Of a stretch of 64,000 nt of DNA, positions 1-8,888 are shown one piece after another; position 1 is the stretch's first letter; each line of letters starts with the position of its first letter. The notes under the pieces were generated by a model. The model had not been told where the DNA came from. It made no database searches and was given only the letters and a program-made list of their open reading frames with translations. Position numbers and translations under genes: made by a program. Origin of the DNA: Segatella hominis (lineage in GTDB: Bacteria > Bacteroidota > Bacteroidia > Bacteroidales > Bacteroidaceae); assembly GCF_019249725.2 (NCBI RefSeq), contig NZ_CP137559.1, positions 2,781,001-2,845,000 of the forward strand, read 5' to 3'.

Positions 1-825
1 TTTCTTCTCTTGCAAAGCCTCGCTGATATTGATAATATCGGTTGAAAATCCTGCAGTAACAGCCTGATTGAAATCGCCTACCGTACGGATACCGATGATA
101 TCCTGCCAGCGATGATGCTCCTTGAAGATATCAAACATCTTATCCTGTCTGGTGATTTCGCCCAACTGATCCGGATTCTTAAGAGAAGGAATACGCAGCA
201 GCATACCGTCATAATACTTCTCCAGCCCGAAAAGATAAAGTTCAGAAGTATTGGTAAGGAGTGTACCATAATAATAATCCACGTAATCACCTATTTTATA
301 ATAGGTAGTATAGATAGAGCCGGAAGTCTTCAGGAGTTTCACCTTCTCCACATCTCCCTTTTCCTGGAAGAGCGCAATAGCATCCTCGGTAGGCACCATA
401 TATCTGCGGATAGGCATGCGGGCATCGATGATTTCCTGCATACGATTACGCAGCATCCCCACCTCCTCCTCGGTAAGTTCCTTACCCAGACGCACATCCA
501 CATAAAATCCATTGGAAACAGGGATGTCGATAATCACATCAGGACTGGTAGGAAAAATATCCTTCACCGCCTTGCAGAGCACAAAGAAAAGCGTACGGGT
601 ATAGGCCCGGGAACCTGAAGAAGAAGTCATATCGAGGAACTCAAGGTCCTTGCTATTATAAACACGATAATGCATGCCTTCCACCTTGTTATTTACCTTA
701 CAGGAGATAGGTCCATGGCTCATTTCAAGGCCAATTTCAGAAAAAATATCAAAAAGTGTGCTACCGATTGCTACTTTCTGAGTTTTTTTGTTATTTTTGC
801 AACGGATTTGTATTACTTGTTTCAT
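1..825 (-). CDS. Nucleoside (uridine-type) kinase, 3' end outside window
   Basis: The gene reads leftwards from an ATG at 825 and stays open to base 1, giving 275 codons without a stop, so the C-terminal part lies outside the window. The start MKQVIQIRCKNNKK and the next ~65 residues look like a TGS/ubiquitin-like domain (CKVNNKVEG, RVYNSKDLEFLD). Residues ~70-230 resemble the threonyl-tRNA-synthetase second additional domain, with FVLCKAVKDIFP, RMQEIIDARMPI and YYKIGDYVDYYYG. This layout is the one I know from the Bacteroidota nucleoside kinase family, which ends in a phosphoribulokinase/uridine-kinase P-loop domain. That ATP domain should begin just beyond base 1 and is not visible. Expected role is pyrimidine nucleoside salvage in the cytoplasm. 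Naming rests on the N-terminal half only. Confidence 0.75.
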   Translation of the reverse strand, partial: MKQVIQIRCKNNKKTQKVAIGSTLFDIFSEIGLEMSHGPISCKVNNKVEGMHYRVYNSKDLEFLDMTSSSGSRAYTRTLFFVLCKAVKDIFPTSPDVIIDIPVSNGFYVDVRLGKELTEEEVGMLRNRMQEIIDARMPIRRYMVPTEDAIALFQEKGDVEKVKLLKTSGSIYTTYYKIGDYVDYYYGTLLTNTSELYLFGLEKYYDGMLLRIPSLKNPDQLGEITRQDKMFDIFKEHHRWQDIIGIRTVGDFNQAVTAGFSTDIINISEALQEKK

Positions 826-974
826 TTGCGCTACGTTTATGTTACAATGTTTGACAATAATCCTGCTCCCAAGGAGGTATTTTCATACTTCCCAAGAGTA
901 ATCACTTACGTTCGGTAAAGATACGAATAAAAAAGCAACTACGGTGATTTTGAAAACATAAATTAAATTAAAAT

Positions 975-2684
975 ATGTCGATTTGGATATTTTTCAGGCT
1001 TATCGGTGCACTCGCCCTACTGATGTTCGGTATGAAGACGATGAGCGACAGTTTGCAGAAGATGGCTGGACCTCAGCTCCGCCATGTGTTAGGAACCATG
1101 ACTACCAACCGTTTGACGGGCATCCTCACTGGTACGCTCATCACGGCTGCAGTGCAGTCTTCTACAGCCACGACGGTGATGACGGTATCATTCGTCAACG
1201 CTGGTCTCCTCACCCTTGCCCAGGCTATCTCGGTCATCATGGGTGCCAACATTGGAACCACGCTCACCGCATGGATCATGAGTGCCGGTTTCTCATTCAA
1301 CATCACCGACTTTGTATGGCCGGCATTCTTCTTTGCCATCATCCTTATCTATAGTAAGAAGCGCAAGATCGTCGGCGACTTCATCTTCGGCATATCCTTT
1401 ATGTTCCTCGGTTTGGGAACTTTACGTCAAACCGGTATCGACATGGATCTGGCTCACAATCAGCCGGTTCTGGATTTTTTTGCAAGTTTTGATCCCCACA
1501 GTTTTACCACTACCATCACCTTCCTCCTGATAGGTAGCGTACTCACCATGTGCGTACAGAGTTCAGCAGCCGTCATGGCGATTACGATGATACTCTGCTC
1601 CACTGGCGTATTGCCTATCTACCAGGGTATTGCGCTCGTGATGGGCGAGAATATCGGTACTACCGTCACCTCCAATGTGGCTGCGCTTACAGCCAATACG
1701 CAGGCCCGAAGGGCGGCGATGGCACACATGGTGTTCAATGTCTTCGGTGTACTCTGGATACTCTGCGTGTTCCGTCCGTTCATCCACCTCGTTTGCGGTT
1801 GGGTGGGTTTTGATGATGTGATGGAGAAGAACGATCCTCATTTCGTAGCCAATGCAGCCAAGCTCTCCTTTGTGCTTGCCGCCTTCCATACCACCTTCAA
1901 CCTCTCCAACACCTTTATCCTGGTATGGTTTATCCCTCAGATAGAGAAGTTGGTATGCAAGATTATCCGTCCTAAGAAGAATGCTGATGAGGATGATTTC
2001 CGCCTGCGCTTTATCCAAAGCGGTATCATGAAGACCCCAGAAATCTCTGTTCTGGAGGCACAGAAGGAGATTCACAGCTTCGCCGTGCGTATCCAGCGCA
2101 TGTTTGGTATGGTGAAGGAACTCTTAGGCGAAACCAACGATGATAAGTTTGTCAAGCTCTATACCCGTATTGAGAAGTATGAAGGTATCTCAGACAATAT
2201 GGAGATTGAGATTGCCAAGTACCTTGATCAGGTGAGCGATTCCCATCTCTCTGATGAAACCAAGGCTAAGATTCGCGCCATGCTCCGCGAAATTTCCGAG
2301 ATAGAGAGTATCGGTGACAGTTGCTTCAATATTGCCCGTACCCTGAACCGCCGCATCCGTGGCAAGGAGGATTTCATCCCTTCTCAGTACGAGCACATGC
2401 ATCAGATGATGGAGCTTACCGACAATGCCCTCACCCAGATGAACATCACCCTCGTAGGTCATAAGGGAGACAACGATGCCAACCTCTCATTCAACATTGA
2501 GAACGAGATCAACAACTACCGCAACCAGTTGAAGAGCCAGAACATCAACGATGTGAACAACCATCTCTATACCTATGCCATCGGTACCATGTATATGGAT
2601 ATCATCCAGGAGTGCGAGAAGCTTGGCGACTACGTGGTAAACGTAGTAGAGGCCCGCATGGGTGTAAGACAGCATGAGGCATAA
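975..2684 (+). CDS. Na+/phosphate cotransporter with PhoU-like tail (copy 1)
   Basis: 569-residue inner-membrane protein of the NptA/PNaS family. Two inverted repeats each carry the family QSS signature: AVQSSTATT near residue 60 and CVQSSAAVM near 200. Both are followed by a GANIGTT or GENIGTT motif that forms the substrate/Na+ site. About eight hydrophobic segments fill residues 1-325. Residues ~345-565 are charged and helical and resemble a PhoU domain (EKYEGISDNMEIEIAKYLDQ, REISEIESIGDSCFN). Predicted role is Na+-driven inorganic phosphate import or export. It stands alone, with a nucleoside kinase gene diverging to the left and a hairpin terminator at 2753-2790. A strikingly similar second copy lies at 58805-60505 on the other strand. 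Confidence 0.92.
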   Translation: MSIWIFFRLIGALALLMFGMKTMSDSLQKMAGPQLRHVLGTMTTNRLTGILTGTLITAAVQSSTATTVMTVSFVNAGLLTLAQAISVIMGANIGTTLTAWIMSAGFSFNITDFVWPAFFFAIILIYSKKRKIVGDFIFGISFMFLGLGTLRQTGIDMDLAHNQPVLDFFASFDPHSFTTTITFLLIGSVLTMCVQSSAAVMAITMILCSTGVLPIYQGIALVMGENIGTTVTSNVAALTANTQARRAAMAHMVFNVFGVLWILCVFRPFIHLVCGWVGFDDVMEKNDPHFVANAAKLSFVLAAFHTTFNLSNTFILVWFIPQIEKLVCKIIRPKKNADEDDFRLRFIQSGIMKTPEISVLEAQKEIHSFAVRIQRMFGMVKELLGETNDDKFVKLYTRIEKYEGISDNMEIEIAKYLDQVSDSHLSDETKAKIRAMLREISEIESIGDSCFNIARTLNRRIRGKEDFIPSQYEHMHQMMELTDNALTQMNITLVGHKGDNDANLSFNIENEINNYRNQLKSQNINDVNNHLYTYAIGTMYMDIIQECEKLGDYVVNVVEARMGVRQHEA

Positions 2685-2752
2685 GACTATCCAAGACATC
2701 AGATGTAATAGAAGGGGCTATCTGGAATTTGCCGAATAAGATACCTACTTAG

Positions 2753-2790
2753 AAAACTGTGACAATTGTATAGTTGTCACAGTTTTATTT
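2753..2790 (+). terminator. Intrinsic terminator after the phosphate cotransporter
   Basis: A perfect 13-bp stem, AAAACTGTGACAA (2753-2765) with TTGTCACAGTTTT (2774-2786), an 8-base loop and a T-rich tail (ATTTT). It sits 69 bases after the stop at 2684. Confidence 0.85.
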
Positions 2791-2893
2791 TGATAGTTAC
2801 AATACCGGAATACTTTTTGCAAAGAAATGTTTTTGTTTCATACGAGTAATAAAACCGATATGTTATTTTTTGCGTTTATTACCTATAATTAAC

Positions 2894-2928
2894 AAGAGGG
2901 TATATCATCATTCATGACACACCCTCTT
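2894..2928. terminator. Hairpin of the GTGTGTCAT type, terminator of 2968-3537
   Basis: Arms AAGAGGGTATATCAT (2894-2908) and ATGACACACCCTCTT (2914-2928) pair over 15 positions, with two G-U pairs when read as minus-strand RNA. It lies 40 bases downstream of the minus-strand gene that stops at 2968. A hairpin with the same core lies at 31371-31406. Confidence 0.65.
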
Positions 2929-2967
2929 TCACTTTTATCATCATCCATACTTATACTCACTACATTT

Positions 2968-3537
2968 TTATCCTTCAAGAACATTCCACTTGATACCTCC
3001 ATTCTGTCCTGCCACATAATTGCAGGGAGGAATACCAGGATGGGCCAAGTTGGAAAGATAAAGAGGCTCATCGGTCACAAACTGGTGGCAGGTAAACGTA
3101 TCCCCAGCAGCCAGCTTGCTATTCTGCGATTCCATGACCATGAAATTATCATTTCCCATAAATTTGATGGTAATAACACGACCAGGTTGCCAAGTCAATC
3201 TCACCTGGCTGCCTACATCAAGTGCATCCGCAATCAGTCTGCTCTTCATGAAGAACCGGCTTGAAGCTATAGAATTTTCCCCCACAAACGCATCCCAGTC
3301 GTAAAAGCCCACCATACGTGACAGCAAGTCGAGGTTGAACTTACTGGGATTACTTTTGCTATTCACATATCCCCACATACGCTTCAACGTACTCACAGAA
3401 ATCAGTTCTTGGGTATATCCATATATCTGGCGCATCAGGAAATCGAAATCTTTAGGCGAGGCTATCTTTCTTCCCACCAGACGCTCCACCTCCTCCTTGA
3501 GTCTATCAAAATCTTCTTTTTTAAAATTCTCTACCAT
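2968..3537 (-). CDS. Conserved Bacteroidota hypothetical protein, possibly DNA-binding
   Basis: 189 residues, no signal peptide and no membrane segment, so cytoplasmic. Residues 1-95 are helical and charged. The stretch FDFLMRQIYGYTQELISVSTLKRMWGY looks helix-turn-helix-like, and is followed by SNPSKFNLDLLSRMVGFYDWDAF. I remember this two-part pattern (a 'lkRlwGY' helix, then a 'Ly..lGf.dWd.F' helix) from small Bacteroidota proteins without assigned function. Residues ~100-189 look like a beta-rich domain (GSQVRLTWQPGRVITIKFMG). The gene stands alone between two terminators, with a TATCTTTG -7 box at 3580-3587. It may be a small regulator, but no function is established. Confidence 0.6.
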   Translation of the reverse strand: MVENFKKEDFDRLKEEVERLVGRKIASPKDFDFLMRQIYGYTQELISVSTLKRMWGYVNSKSNPSKFNLDLLSRMVGFYDWDAFVGENSIASSRFFMKSRLIADALDVGSQVRLTWQPGRVITIKFMGNDNFMVMESQNSKLAAGDTFTCHQFVTDEPLYLSNLAHPGIPPCNYVAGQNGGIKWNVLEG

Positions 3538-3579
3538 AATCTTAACTCAGATTTTTCCACCTAATTATCATTTATGCAG

Positions 3580-3587
3580 CAAAGATA
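3580..3587 (-). promoter_or_regulatory. Promoter -7 box for the gene at 2968-3537
   Basis: Read on the minus strand this is TATCTTTG, an exact match to the Bacteroidota -7 consensus TAnnTTTG, 42 bases upstream of the ATG at 3537. No clear -33 TTTG is seen at the usual distance. Confidence 0.55.
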
Positions 3588-3683
3588 CACCATTTTTTCC
3601 TTTATCATTCTTCTTTCTCTCATTTTTTTGCCACAAATAGAAATTGAACCGTTTTGAACCAAGTTCTTTTTTATAGATTTGTA

Positions 3684-3691
3684 TATTTTTG
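3684..3691 (+). promoter_or_regulatory. Promoter -7 box for the exported-protein operon
   Basis: TATTTTTG followed by CAA, 55 bases before the ATG at 3747. It matches TAnnTTTG; the -33 element is not obvious. It is the only such box before the run 3747-8826. Confidence 0.55.
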
Positions 3692-3746
3692 CAACCAAAA
3701 ATGATTTTTAACAACATAATTAGTAATTGCAATAAATGAAAATTTT

Positions 3747-4241
3747 ATGAAAAGATTCACATTATGTATTGCCTTTGCATTCATGAGCCTGATTGTCATC
3801 CATGCCAAGAGCTATCCATTTGACATGGCTCATAGCTATGAGGTTCAGATTGTAAGAGTTGCACAACAAGGAACAAAGTTCTTAAAAGTATGGGGAGTTG
3901 CAGGTTCTCCCGACAAAGCAATAGACAGAGCCATGCAAGATGCCGTAGCTGCCTGTATCTTCACTGGAGTAGAAGGAAATGATATTGCAGGTAAAATCCC
4001 TGCTTTAGCAACCAATCAAGATGCTTACGAACAACATAAGCAGTTTTTCGACACCTTTTTCAAGAAAGGAGAATTCTTACAATATGTTAAGAATACCAAC
4101 TCTGGGTATCCTACTGGCGAGAACAATATCAAGACCGACAAAGGGCGCAAAGTGGGACTCTTTGTTGTTGTCATGTATGATAATCTTCGTAAGCGTTTAG
4201 AAGACGAAGGCATTATTAAAAAATTAAACAGTTATTTCTAA
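3747..4241 (+). CDS. Exported hypothetical protein, first gene of envelope operon
   Basis: 164 residues. A signal peptide (MKRFTLCIAFAFMSLIVIHA) ends near residue 20, so the mature protein is periplasmic or outer-membrane associated. The mature part starts with SYPFDMAHSYEVQ. It contains KVWGVAGSPDKAIDRAMQDAVAACIF, a pattern reminiscent of LPP20/CsgG-associated proteins in which an Ala-rich helix follows a short strand. The C-terminal strand GLFVVVMYDNLRKRLEDEGI suggests a compact alpha/beta domain. It is followed after 18 bases by the next exported protein, in the same operon. I do not recognise a specific function. Confidence 0.6.
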   Translation: MKRFTLCIAFAFMSLIVIHAKSYPFDMAHSYEVQIVRVAQQGTKFLKVWGVAGSPDKAIDRAMQDAVAACIFTGVEGNDIAGKIPALATNQDAYEQHKQFFDTFFKKGEFLQYVKNTNSGYPTGENNIKTDKGRKVGLFVVVMYDNLRKRLEDEGIIKKLNSYF

Positions 4242-4259
4242 AACAAAATCTATAACAAT

Positions 4260-5234
4260 ATGAAAAAATTATATTTGTCATTCATTGCATTGTTATGTAC
4301 TCTTGGGACTTTTGCCCAATCTACAGTAGAAAACATCAATCAGCCCAAAGCCATGAAACCGATTATCATGGTAGTGCCAGAGAAGGCATGGTGTATAAAC
4401 CAGGGATTCGTGAAGGCTGATGATCCAAATTCCCCAGACTATGAAAAAGCATTGCTCGATAACGATGTACTCAATGTCATCACAAAAATGGGCGGTATCA
4501 TGCAAGAACGTGGTTATCCCCTAAAGAACCTTCAAAGTGCACTCGATGAATTGAAGAATGAAGAGGCAATGGATACTGAACTCAAATCAAAAGATAATGG
4601 TGAGATTATGGAAGATGAACTCGACATGTTGACACGAGTCGCACAGGCCGATATTCTGGTGAACATTGCTTTCACTCGCACTTCCTATGGTCCACGCAAC
4701 ATGGTAGAGTTTCGTGTTACCTCTATTGATGCAGCCACAAACAAACAGATAGGTGGTGAGACTGGAAGAAGTTCAGCTTCTGGAGCCCCAATCTCTGCCT
4801 TATTGGAAGAATCTGTCCTCGGATTTATCGACAATTTTACAGGTAGTATACAAAGACATTTCGAAGATTTAGCAACCAATGGACGAGAAGGTTCAGTTAT
4901 CTTCAAGATAGCAAGCGATTGTCCGCTTAACTTCGAATCAGAGATAAGCCTCAACGGAGATACTGGCGAACTTAACGAAGCAATAGATTATTGGATGAAT
5001 GAACATACCGTGAATGGTTCTTTCACCCAAAATGGAAAAACCCGCACCCGTCTCTCTTACGAGCAGGTACGCTTCCCACTATTTGCCAAAGCTAAGTTTG
5101 GCGGAAAACCAAGAGCCATCAATATGGATACCTTCATCAAGCCAATCGGCAACTTCCTCTCTCAGTTTGGCATATCCGTATCTACGACTCCAATAGGAAT
5201 CGGAAAAGTCTATGTTGTTTTAGGTGGCAAATAA
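4260..5234 (+). CDS. Exported DUF6175-like protein
   Basis: 324 residues with a signal peptide (MKKLYLSFIALLCTLGTFA) predicted to be cut before QSTVEN, leaving an N-terminal Gln. The mature protein opens with KPIIMVVPEKAWCINQGFV. From memory this matches the Bacteroidota family DUF6175, whose members begin with a P.imvvPs..WC..ngy block. Residues ~120-215 (LTRVAQADILVNIAFT, then RFEVTSIDAATNKQIG-like strands) recall the nucleotide-independent CsgG/LpoB fold seen in outer-membrane assembly factors. The function is not known. It sits between two other exported proteins with short gaps (18 and 55 bases), so it is probably part of one envelope complex. Confidence 0.6.
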   Translation: MKKLYLSFIALLCTLGTFAQSTVENINQPKAMKPIIMVVPEKAWCINQGFVKADDPNSPDYEKALLDNDVLNVITKMGGIMQERGYPLKNLQSALDELKNEEAMDTELKSKDNGEIMEDELDMLTRVAQADILVNIAFTRTSYGPRNMVEFRVTSIDAATNKQIGGETGRSSASGAPISALLEESVLGFIDNFTGSIQRHFEDLATNGREGSVIFKIASDCPLNFESEISLNGDTGELNEAIDYWMNEHTVNGSFTQNGKTRTRLSYEQVRFPLFAKAKFGGKPRAINMDTFIKPIGNFLSQFGISVSTTPIGIGKVYVVLGGK

Positions 5235-5289
5235 ACACAACTAAAGACTTTACAATAGCACACAAAAACAATTCTAAAAGTATCGACAA

Positions 5290-6246
5290 ATGAGAATCAA
5301 GCAAATATTTATCAGCATAGCCATTGCATTGATAAGTTCAACATTGGCCCATGCACAAACAACAAAAGACATCGGTTTGATTTGCCTAAACCCACATATT
5401 CCCGAGACAGAGGCTTTAGGGCAGAAGGCTACATCCATGCTTACCAGTAAGTTACAGCAGATAGCTACTGCCAATGGTATGTCGGGCGCAGGATTTGACA
5501 ATCGCTTCATCATCACTGCTCACATTCAAAAGCTCAAGAGTAGCCAGACACAGACTTTTCCTCAGAAAAATGCGGTAGAAATAAGTATCGGCATCTATGT
5601 AGGTGACGGTTTGGACGGAACACTCTATTCAAGCTATAATTGCGAGGAGAAAGGTATCGGCAGTTCTGAGGATCAAGCTATAGCAGCCGCAGTAAGAAAA
5701 GTGAATCCGAACCAAGAAGAACTACAAAGAGCCATCATCAAAGGTAAAGAAATGATTTTAAAGTATTATGATAAAATGTCTGGCAATATCATTCAGACTG
5801 CTAAAGCTACTGCTGCAGCAGGTAGATATGAGGACGCCATCAATATGCTCTTTGCCATCCCTATGAACAATAAGGATTTTCAGACCGCACAGTCGTTGAT
5901 TGCCCAATATGGCAGCGCATCACTCGACCATAAGAATCTGGACGTAATACGTCAGGCTCGCTCTGCATGGAGTGCAAATCCTACAGAAGAAGGAGCAACA
6001 CAGGCTAACAAACTGTTAGAAAACTTAGAGTCTCCGTCTGCTAAGATACAAGCAGAGGCGAAACAACTGCAAGTAGAAATGGCTGCAAGGATTAAGGCAG
6101 TAAGTGACAGAGAATTCAAACTGGAAGCTCAAAAAGAACAAAACGAAAAAGAGGTTAGATTAGCAGGAATTCGTGCTGCAGCATCTGTAGCAAAAGCTTA
6201 CGTTGCCAGCCGTCCAAGAGTAGTATATCACTACTACTGGTGGTAA
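5290..6246 (+). CDS. Exported CsgG/LpoB-like protein with coiled-coil tail
   Basis: 318 residues. The signal peptide (MRIKQIFISIAIALISSTLAHA) is predicted to be cut before QTTKDI, again leaving Gln. Residues ~25-150 read like a CsgG/LpoB-type domain: an opening strand IGLICLNPHIPE, a helix of regularly spaced Ala/Leu, then NRFIITAHIQ and SIGIYVGDGLDGTLY strands. Residues ~175-235 look like a short helical repeat (AGRYEDAINMLFAIP). Residues ~250-300 form a charged coiled coil (IQAEAKQLQVEMAARIKAV). The extreme C-terminus, RPRVVYHYYWW, is unusually aromatic. It is probably periplasmic, working with the flanking genes. The fold assignment is an inference by eye. Confidence 0.55.
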   Translation: MRIKQIFISIAIALISSTLAHAQTTKDIGLICLNPHIPETEALGQKATSMLTSKLQQIATANGMSGAGFDNRFIITAHIQKLKSSQTQTFPQKNAVEISIGIYVGDGLDGTLYSSYNCEEKGIGSSEDQAIAAAVRKVNPNQEELQRAIIKGKEMILKYYDKMSGNIIQTAKATAAAGRYEDAINMLFAIPMNNKDFQTAQSLIAQYGSASLDHKNLDVIRQARSAWSANPTEEGATQANKLLENLESPSAKIQAEAKQLQVEMAARIKAVSDREFKLEAQKEQNEKEVRLAGIRAAASVAKAYVASRPRVVYHYYWW

Positions 6247-6294
6247 AAACATAAGCTTATAATGATTATTAAATCAAGGAATTAAATAAAACTC

Positions 6295-7287
6295 ATGATA
6301 ATGAAAAAGAACATCGCATTTGCATTCCTCGTTTTCGGAGGAATTTTAGCATTGTCTTCTTGCAAAGACGACGACATGGAAGTCTATGTGGGAGAAGACC
6401 TTAGAGACAAAGAAATCATAGAGGCTATCAAGGCATTGCCAGAGCCTAAAACAGAAATTGATGAAAATGACATCGATGCAAATTTCAAGTATCTAAAACC
6501 TGACGGATACTCAGGATACACATCATACAGTGGTGGAAGAAGCGGTTACTACGGATATGTGGATTTAGGACTGTCAGTGAAATGGGCAACAAACAATATC
6601 AATAACCCATTGAGCAATAATGAAGATTATATCAGTGCCAAGGATTTGTTTGAAAAAGAGACAAAACAAATTACCAAAGTAGAACGACCAGGTGTAAAGG
6701 AATTCAACCAACAATTTCCTACAGTCATGAGCTATGATGAATACCTTGTCTATGCCGACATGAAGATACTTGCCGCAGAATATCAGGAATATGAAAAGTA
6801 CCTAGACAAGATAGACAACGCATATTCTAAGGCAATAAATACGTATAACAGCAATGCTCGCGATTTCAAAGAGCTCATCGACAATGTTGGTCGTGCCTAT
6901 GCCTGGGGAGATTTAGACGGCTGGGCAAATCATGCCCAAAGTGGCGATGACTCACCTCAGAATATTTCAGGAAAAACAGGATACGATGCTGCAACTTATC
7001 TTATCGGCGATGGCTGGCGCATTCCTACAAGAGCCGAATGGCAGGAACTGGTAGATAAGTGCCAGTGGGAATTACACGACAATTACTGGCTCATAAAGGG
7101 ACCATCAGGAAAGAAAATCATTCTTCCTAATCGAAATCCTGCTTATAACACTTCGGAAAGAAGTAACTATAAGTCAGAGGGTAACTACAAATACGATGTG
7201 TATCAATTTAATGTAGAGAAAAAGAAAATCGAGCAAAAAGACCCTTATTATAATAGTGCTCTCATCCGTCCAGTTTACTCAAAATAA
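6295..7287 (+). CDS. FISUMP-domain surface lipoprotein
   Basis: 330 residues. The lipobox LSSC at about residue 22 is followed by KDDDME, an acidic run typical of Bacteroidota lipoproteins exported to the surface. The segment GYVDLGLSVKWATNN (near residue 85), then AYAWGDLDGWA and YLIGDGWRIPTRAEWQELVDKC, is the hallmark of the FISUMP domain (Fibrobacter succinogenes major paralogous domain), thought to be a C-type-lectin-like extracellular module. A ~100-residue helical insertion rich in Lys/Glu separates the first two motifs. Translation may begin at 6295 (MIMKKN) or at the second ATG, 6301; the latter gives a more usual signal peptide. It lies 12 bases before the barrel gene. Confidence 0.75.
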   Translation: MIMKKNIAFAFLVFGGILALSSCKDDDMEVYVGEDLRDKEIIEAIKALPEPKTEIDENDIDANFKYLKPDGYSGYTSYSGGRSGYYGYVDLGLSVKWATNNINNPLSNNEDYISAKDLFEKETKQITKVERPGVKEFNQQFPTVMSYDEYLVYADMKILAAEYQEYEKYLDKIDNAYSKAINTYNSNARDFKELIDNVGRAYAWGDLDGWANHAQSGDDSPQNISGKTGYDAATYLIGDGWRIPTRAEWQELVDKCQWELHDNYWLIKGPSGKKIILPNRNPAYNTSERSNYKSEGNYKYDVYQFNVEKKKIEQKDPYYNSALIRPVYSK

Positions 7288-7299
7288 TAAGTAGAAAAA

Positions 7300-8826
7300 A
7301 TGAAATATAATAAAATGAAATATCTTATAGCCACCTTGCTCTTATGCTTGGTTGCTGCTCCACTCTCAGCCAAGAAGAAAGTATTCTATGACTCAAAGAG
7401 TAACATCGTAGGAATCACTGGTGATTACAACTTTCTGAAATATGCAGATAAGTTCTATCCACTGAATGTTCAAATACCGACAGATTCATATTCTTCTCCA
7501 AAAGATAAATGTGAATATTGGAACAAGCTCAATTTTGGAAAAAAGATTCTGGATGAGCTATTCTGCTACGATGGAAATTCGCTTTCAGAAGAAAGATTAA
7601 AGGAACTCGCTCTCCAAAATGTACTCAAGGCAGACGATGAACGCGCCTCTATCGGTGTCATTGGTAAGGATAATATATTGAAGGAAGACTATCTGCCTAT
7701 CCTTGAAAATCAGTATATCTTCATCAATCAAAGTATCAAGCAACGAATCGGTAAAGGCGACAAAGCTCGCTGGAGTATTTACAAGGTGAATATCGACAAA
7801 GATGTGCTTAATCAGGTATTCAACTCTTGGAACGATATGGAAAAATACAACATGATTAAAGTTAAGATAACACTCGTTGCCTCTGGAGAGGCCAAAAATA
7901 GTTACAACATTTGGGACACCACTAATTCTACAAACTCTCCTGCAGTACAAAGCCTGAAAGGAAAGACCAAGAGAAAAATTGCATATGAAGTTCCTGCTTT
8001 TGCCATTCGTGGACAAGTTTTGGGCCGCCACCCTTTCAAGATGAATATAGGTAGCGAAGTTGGTATTAAGAACCGAGATAAAGTTGTTATCTACCGCGCT
8101 AAAGAAAAGAACGGCAAGATGTATTCATCAAGAGTCTCCACAACAAGAGCCTGCAACGTCAAAGATAGTGTTGCAAACCTTTACACATTTGCAGGAGGCC
8201 AAGCTTCTTATAAGAAAGGTGACGTTGCTGTTTACCAGCCAAGCAGAAACTCCAGCTGGACCATATCTGGCAACTATATGGACCACTCCTATAACCTCAA
8301 CTTCACCTTTGATCATCGTTTGAAGTTAAGTCCGATAGGCATCTCACAATATTTCATGCTGATGATGGGCGTGGGTGGTTATGAGAAATCTGAGAAGCGC
8401 CTCTATGCCACCAACAATGGATCACTGGTCTATAGTCCAATCATTGCAAACTTTGGTCTTGGCTATGGCATTGGCTATGAGTTTGCCCACTGTATAGAGA
8501 TACAACCGTATGTCCAGGCTCAATGGGAAGGTATGTTCTTTACCAAGAAGGAGTCATCTCCCTATGATGGTACAGATGGTGCATCATATGCAAGTGGTGC
8601 GACCTCCAACTCTGTCCGTTTCCCTCTGGGTGCAAGGGTAAACCTGAACATTTGTTATCCAGTACAGTTGGTAGTGGGTGCAGAGTATATCTTCAATGTA
8701 AAGTTCAAGGTTGCCAAGGATACAGAGAAGCGTGTACACAATGACCCAGAGAAATTCTTCTTTGAGCCTACAGGTTACAAGCGTGATGGCTTGAACATCT
8801 ATGCCGGTTTAAGATTCAACTTCTAA
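7300..8826 (+). CDS. Exported protein with C-terminal outer-membrane beta-barrel
   Basis: 508 residues with a signal peptide (LIATLLLCLVAAPLSA). An alternative start is the second ATG at 7315. Residues ~25-230 are a soluble domain. The block AIRGQVLGRHPFKMNIGSEVGIKNRDKVVIYRA, followed by GGQASYKKGDVAVYQP, resembles the C-terminal beta domain of FlgT/CsgG-type proteins. From residue ~320 onward alternating aromatic strands (YFMLMMGVGGY, NFGLGYGIGYEF, IQPYVQAQWEGMFF) lead to a final GLNIYAGLRFNF. That terminal aromatic strand is typical of Bam-inserted barrels. It would therefore be the membrane anchor of the operon. Its specific function is unknown. Confidence 0.65.
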   Translation: MKYNKMKYLIATLLLCLVAAPLSAKKKVFYDSKSNIVGITGDYNFLKYADKFYPLNVQIPTDSYSSPKDKCEYWNKLNFGKKILDELFCYDGNSLSEERLKELALQNVLKADDERASIGVIGKDNILKEDYLPILENQYIFINQSIKQRIGKGDKARWSIYKVNIDKDVLNQVFNSWNDMEKYNMIKVKITLVASGEAKNSYNIWDTTNSTNSPAVQSLKGKTKRKIAYEVPAFAIRGQVLGRHPFKMNIGSEVGIKNRDKVVIYRAKEKNGKMYSSRVSTTRACNVKDSVANLYTFAGGQASYKKGDVAVYQPSRNSSWTISGNYMDHSYNLNFTFDHRLKLSPIGISQYFMLMMGVGGYEKSEKRLYATNNGSLVYSPIIANFGLGYGIGYEFAHCIEIQPYVQAQWEGMFFTKKESSPYDGTDGASYASGATSNSVRFPLGARVNLNICYPVQLVVGAEYIFNVKFKVAKDTEKRVHNDPEKFFFEPTGYKRDGLNIYAGLRFNF

Positions 8827-8846
8827 TTTATATAATCACAAAATCC

Positions 8847-8877
8847 TTCCCTTCGTTTCCAACAAAAGCGAAGGGAA
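8847..8877 (+). other. Intercistronic hairpin between barrel gene and lipoprotein gene
   Basis: Arms TTCCCTTCG (8847-8855) and CGAAGGGAA (8869-8877) pair perfectly, but no T-tract follows. It is more likely a processing or stability element, or a weak attenuator, than a full terminator. The next gene starts at 8889. Confidence 0.5.
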
Positions 8878-8888
8878 ACTAACGAAAC

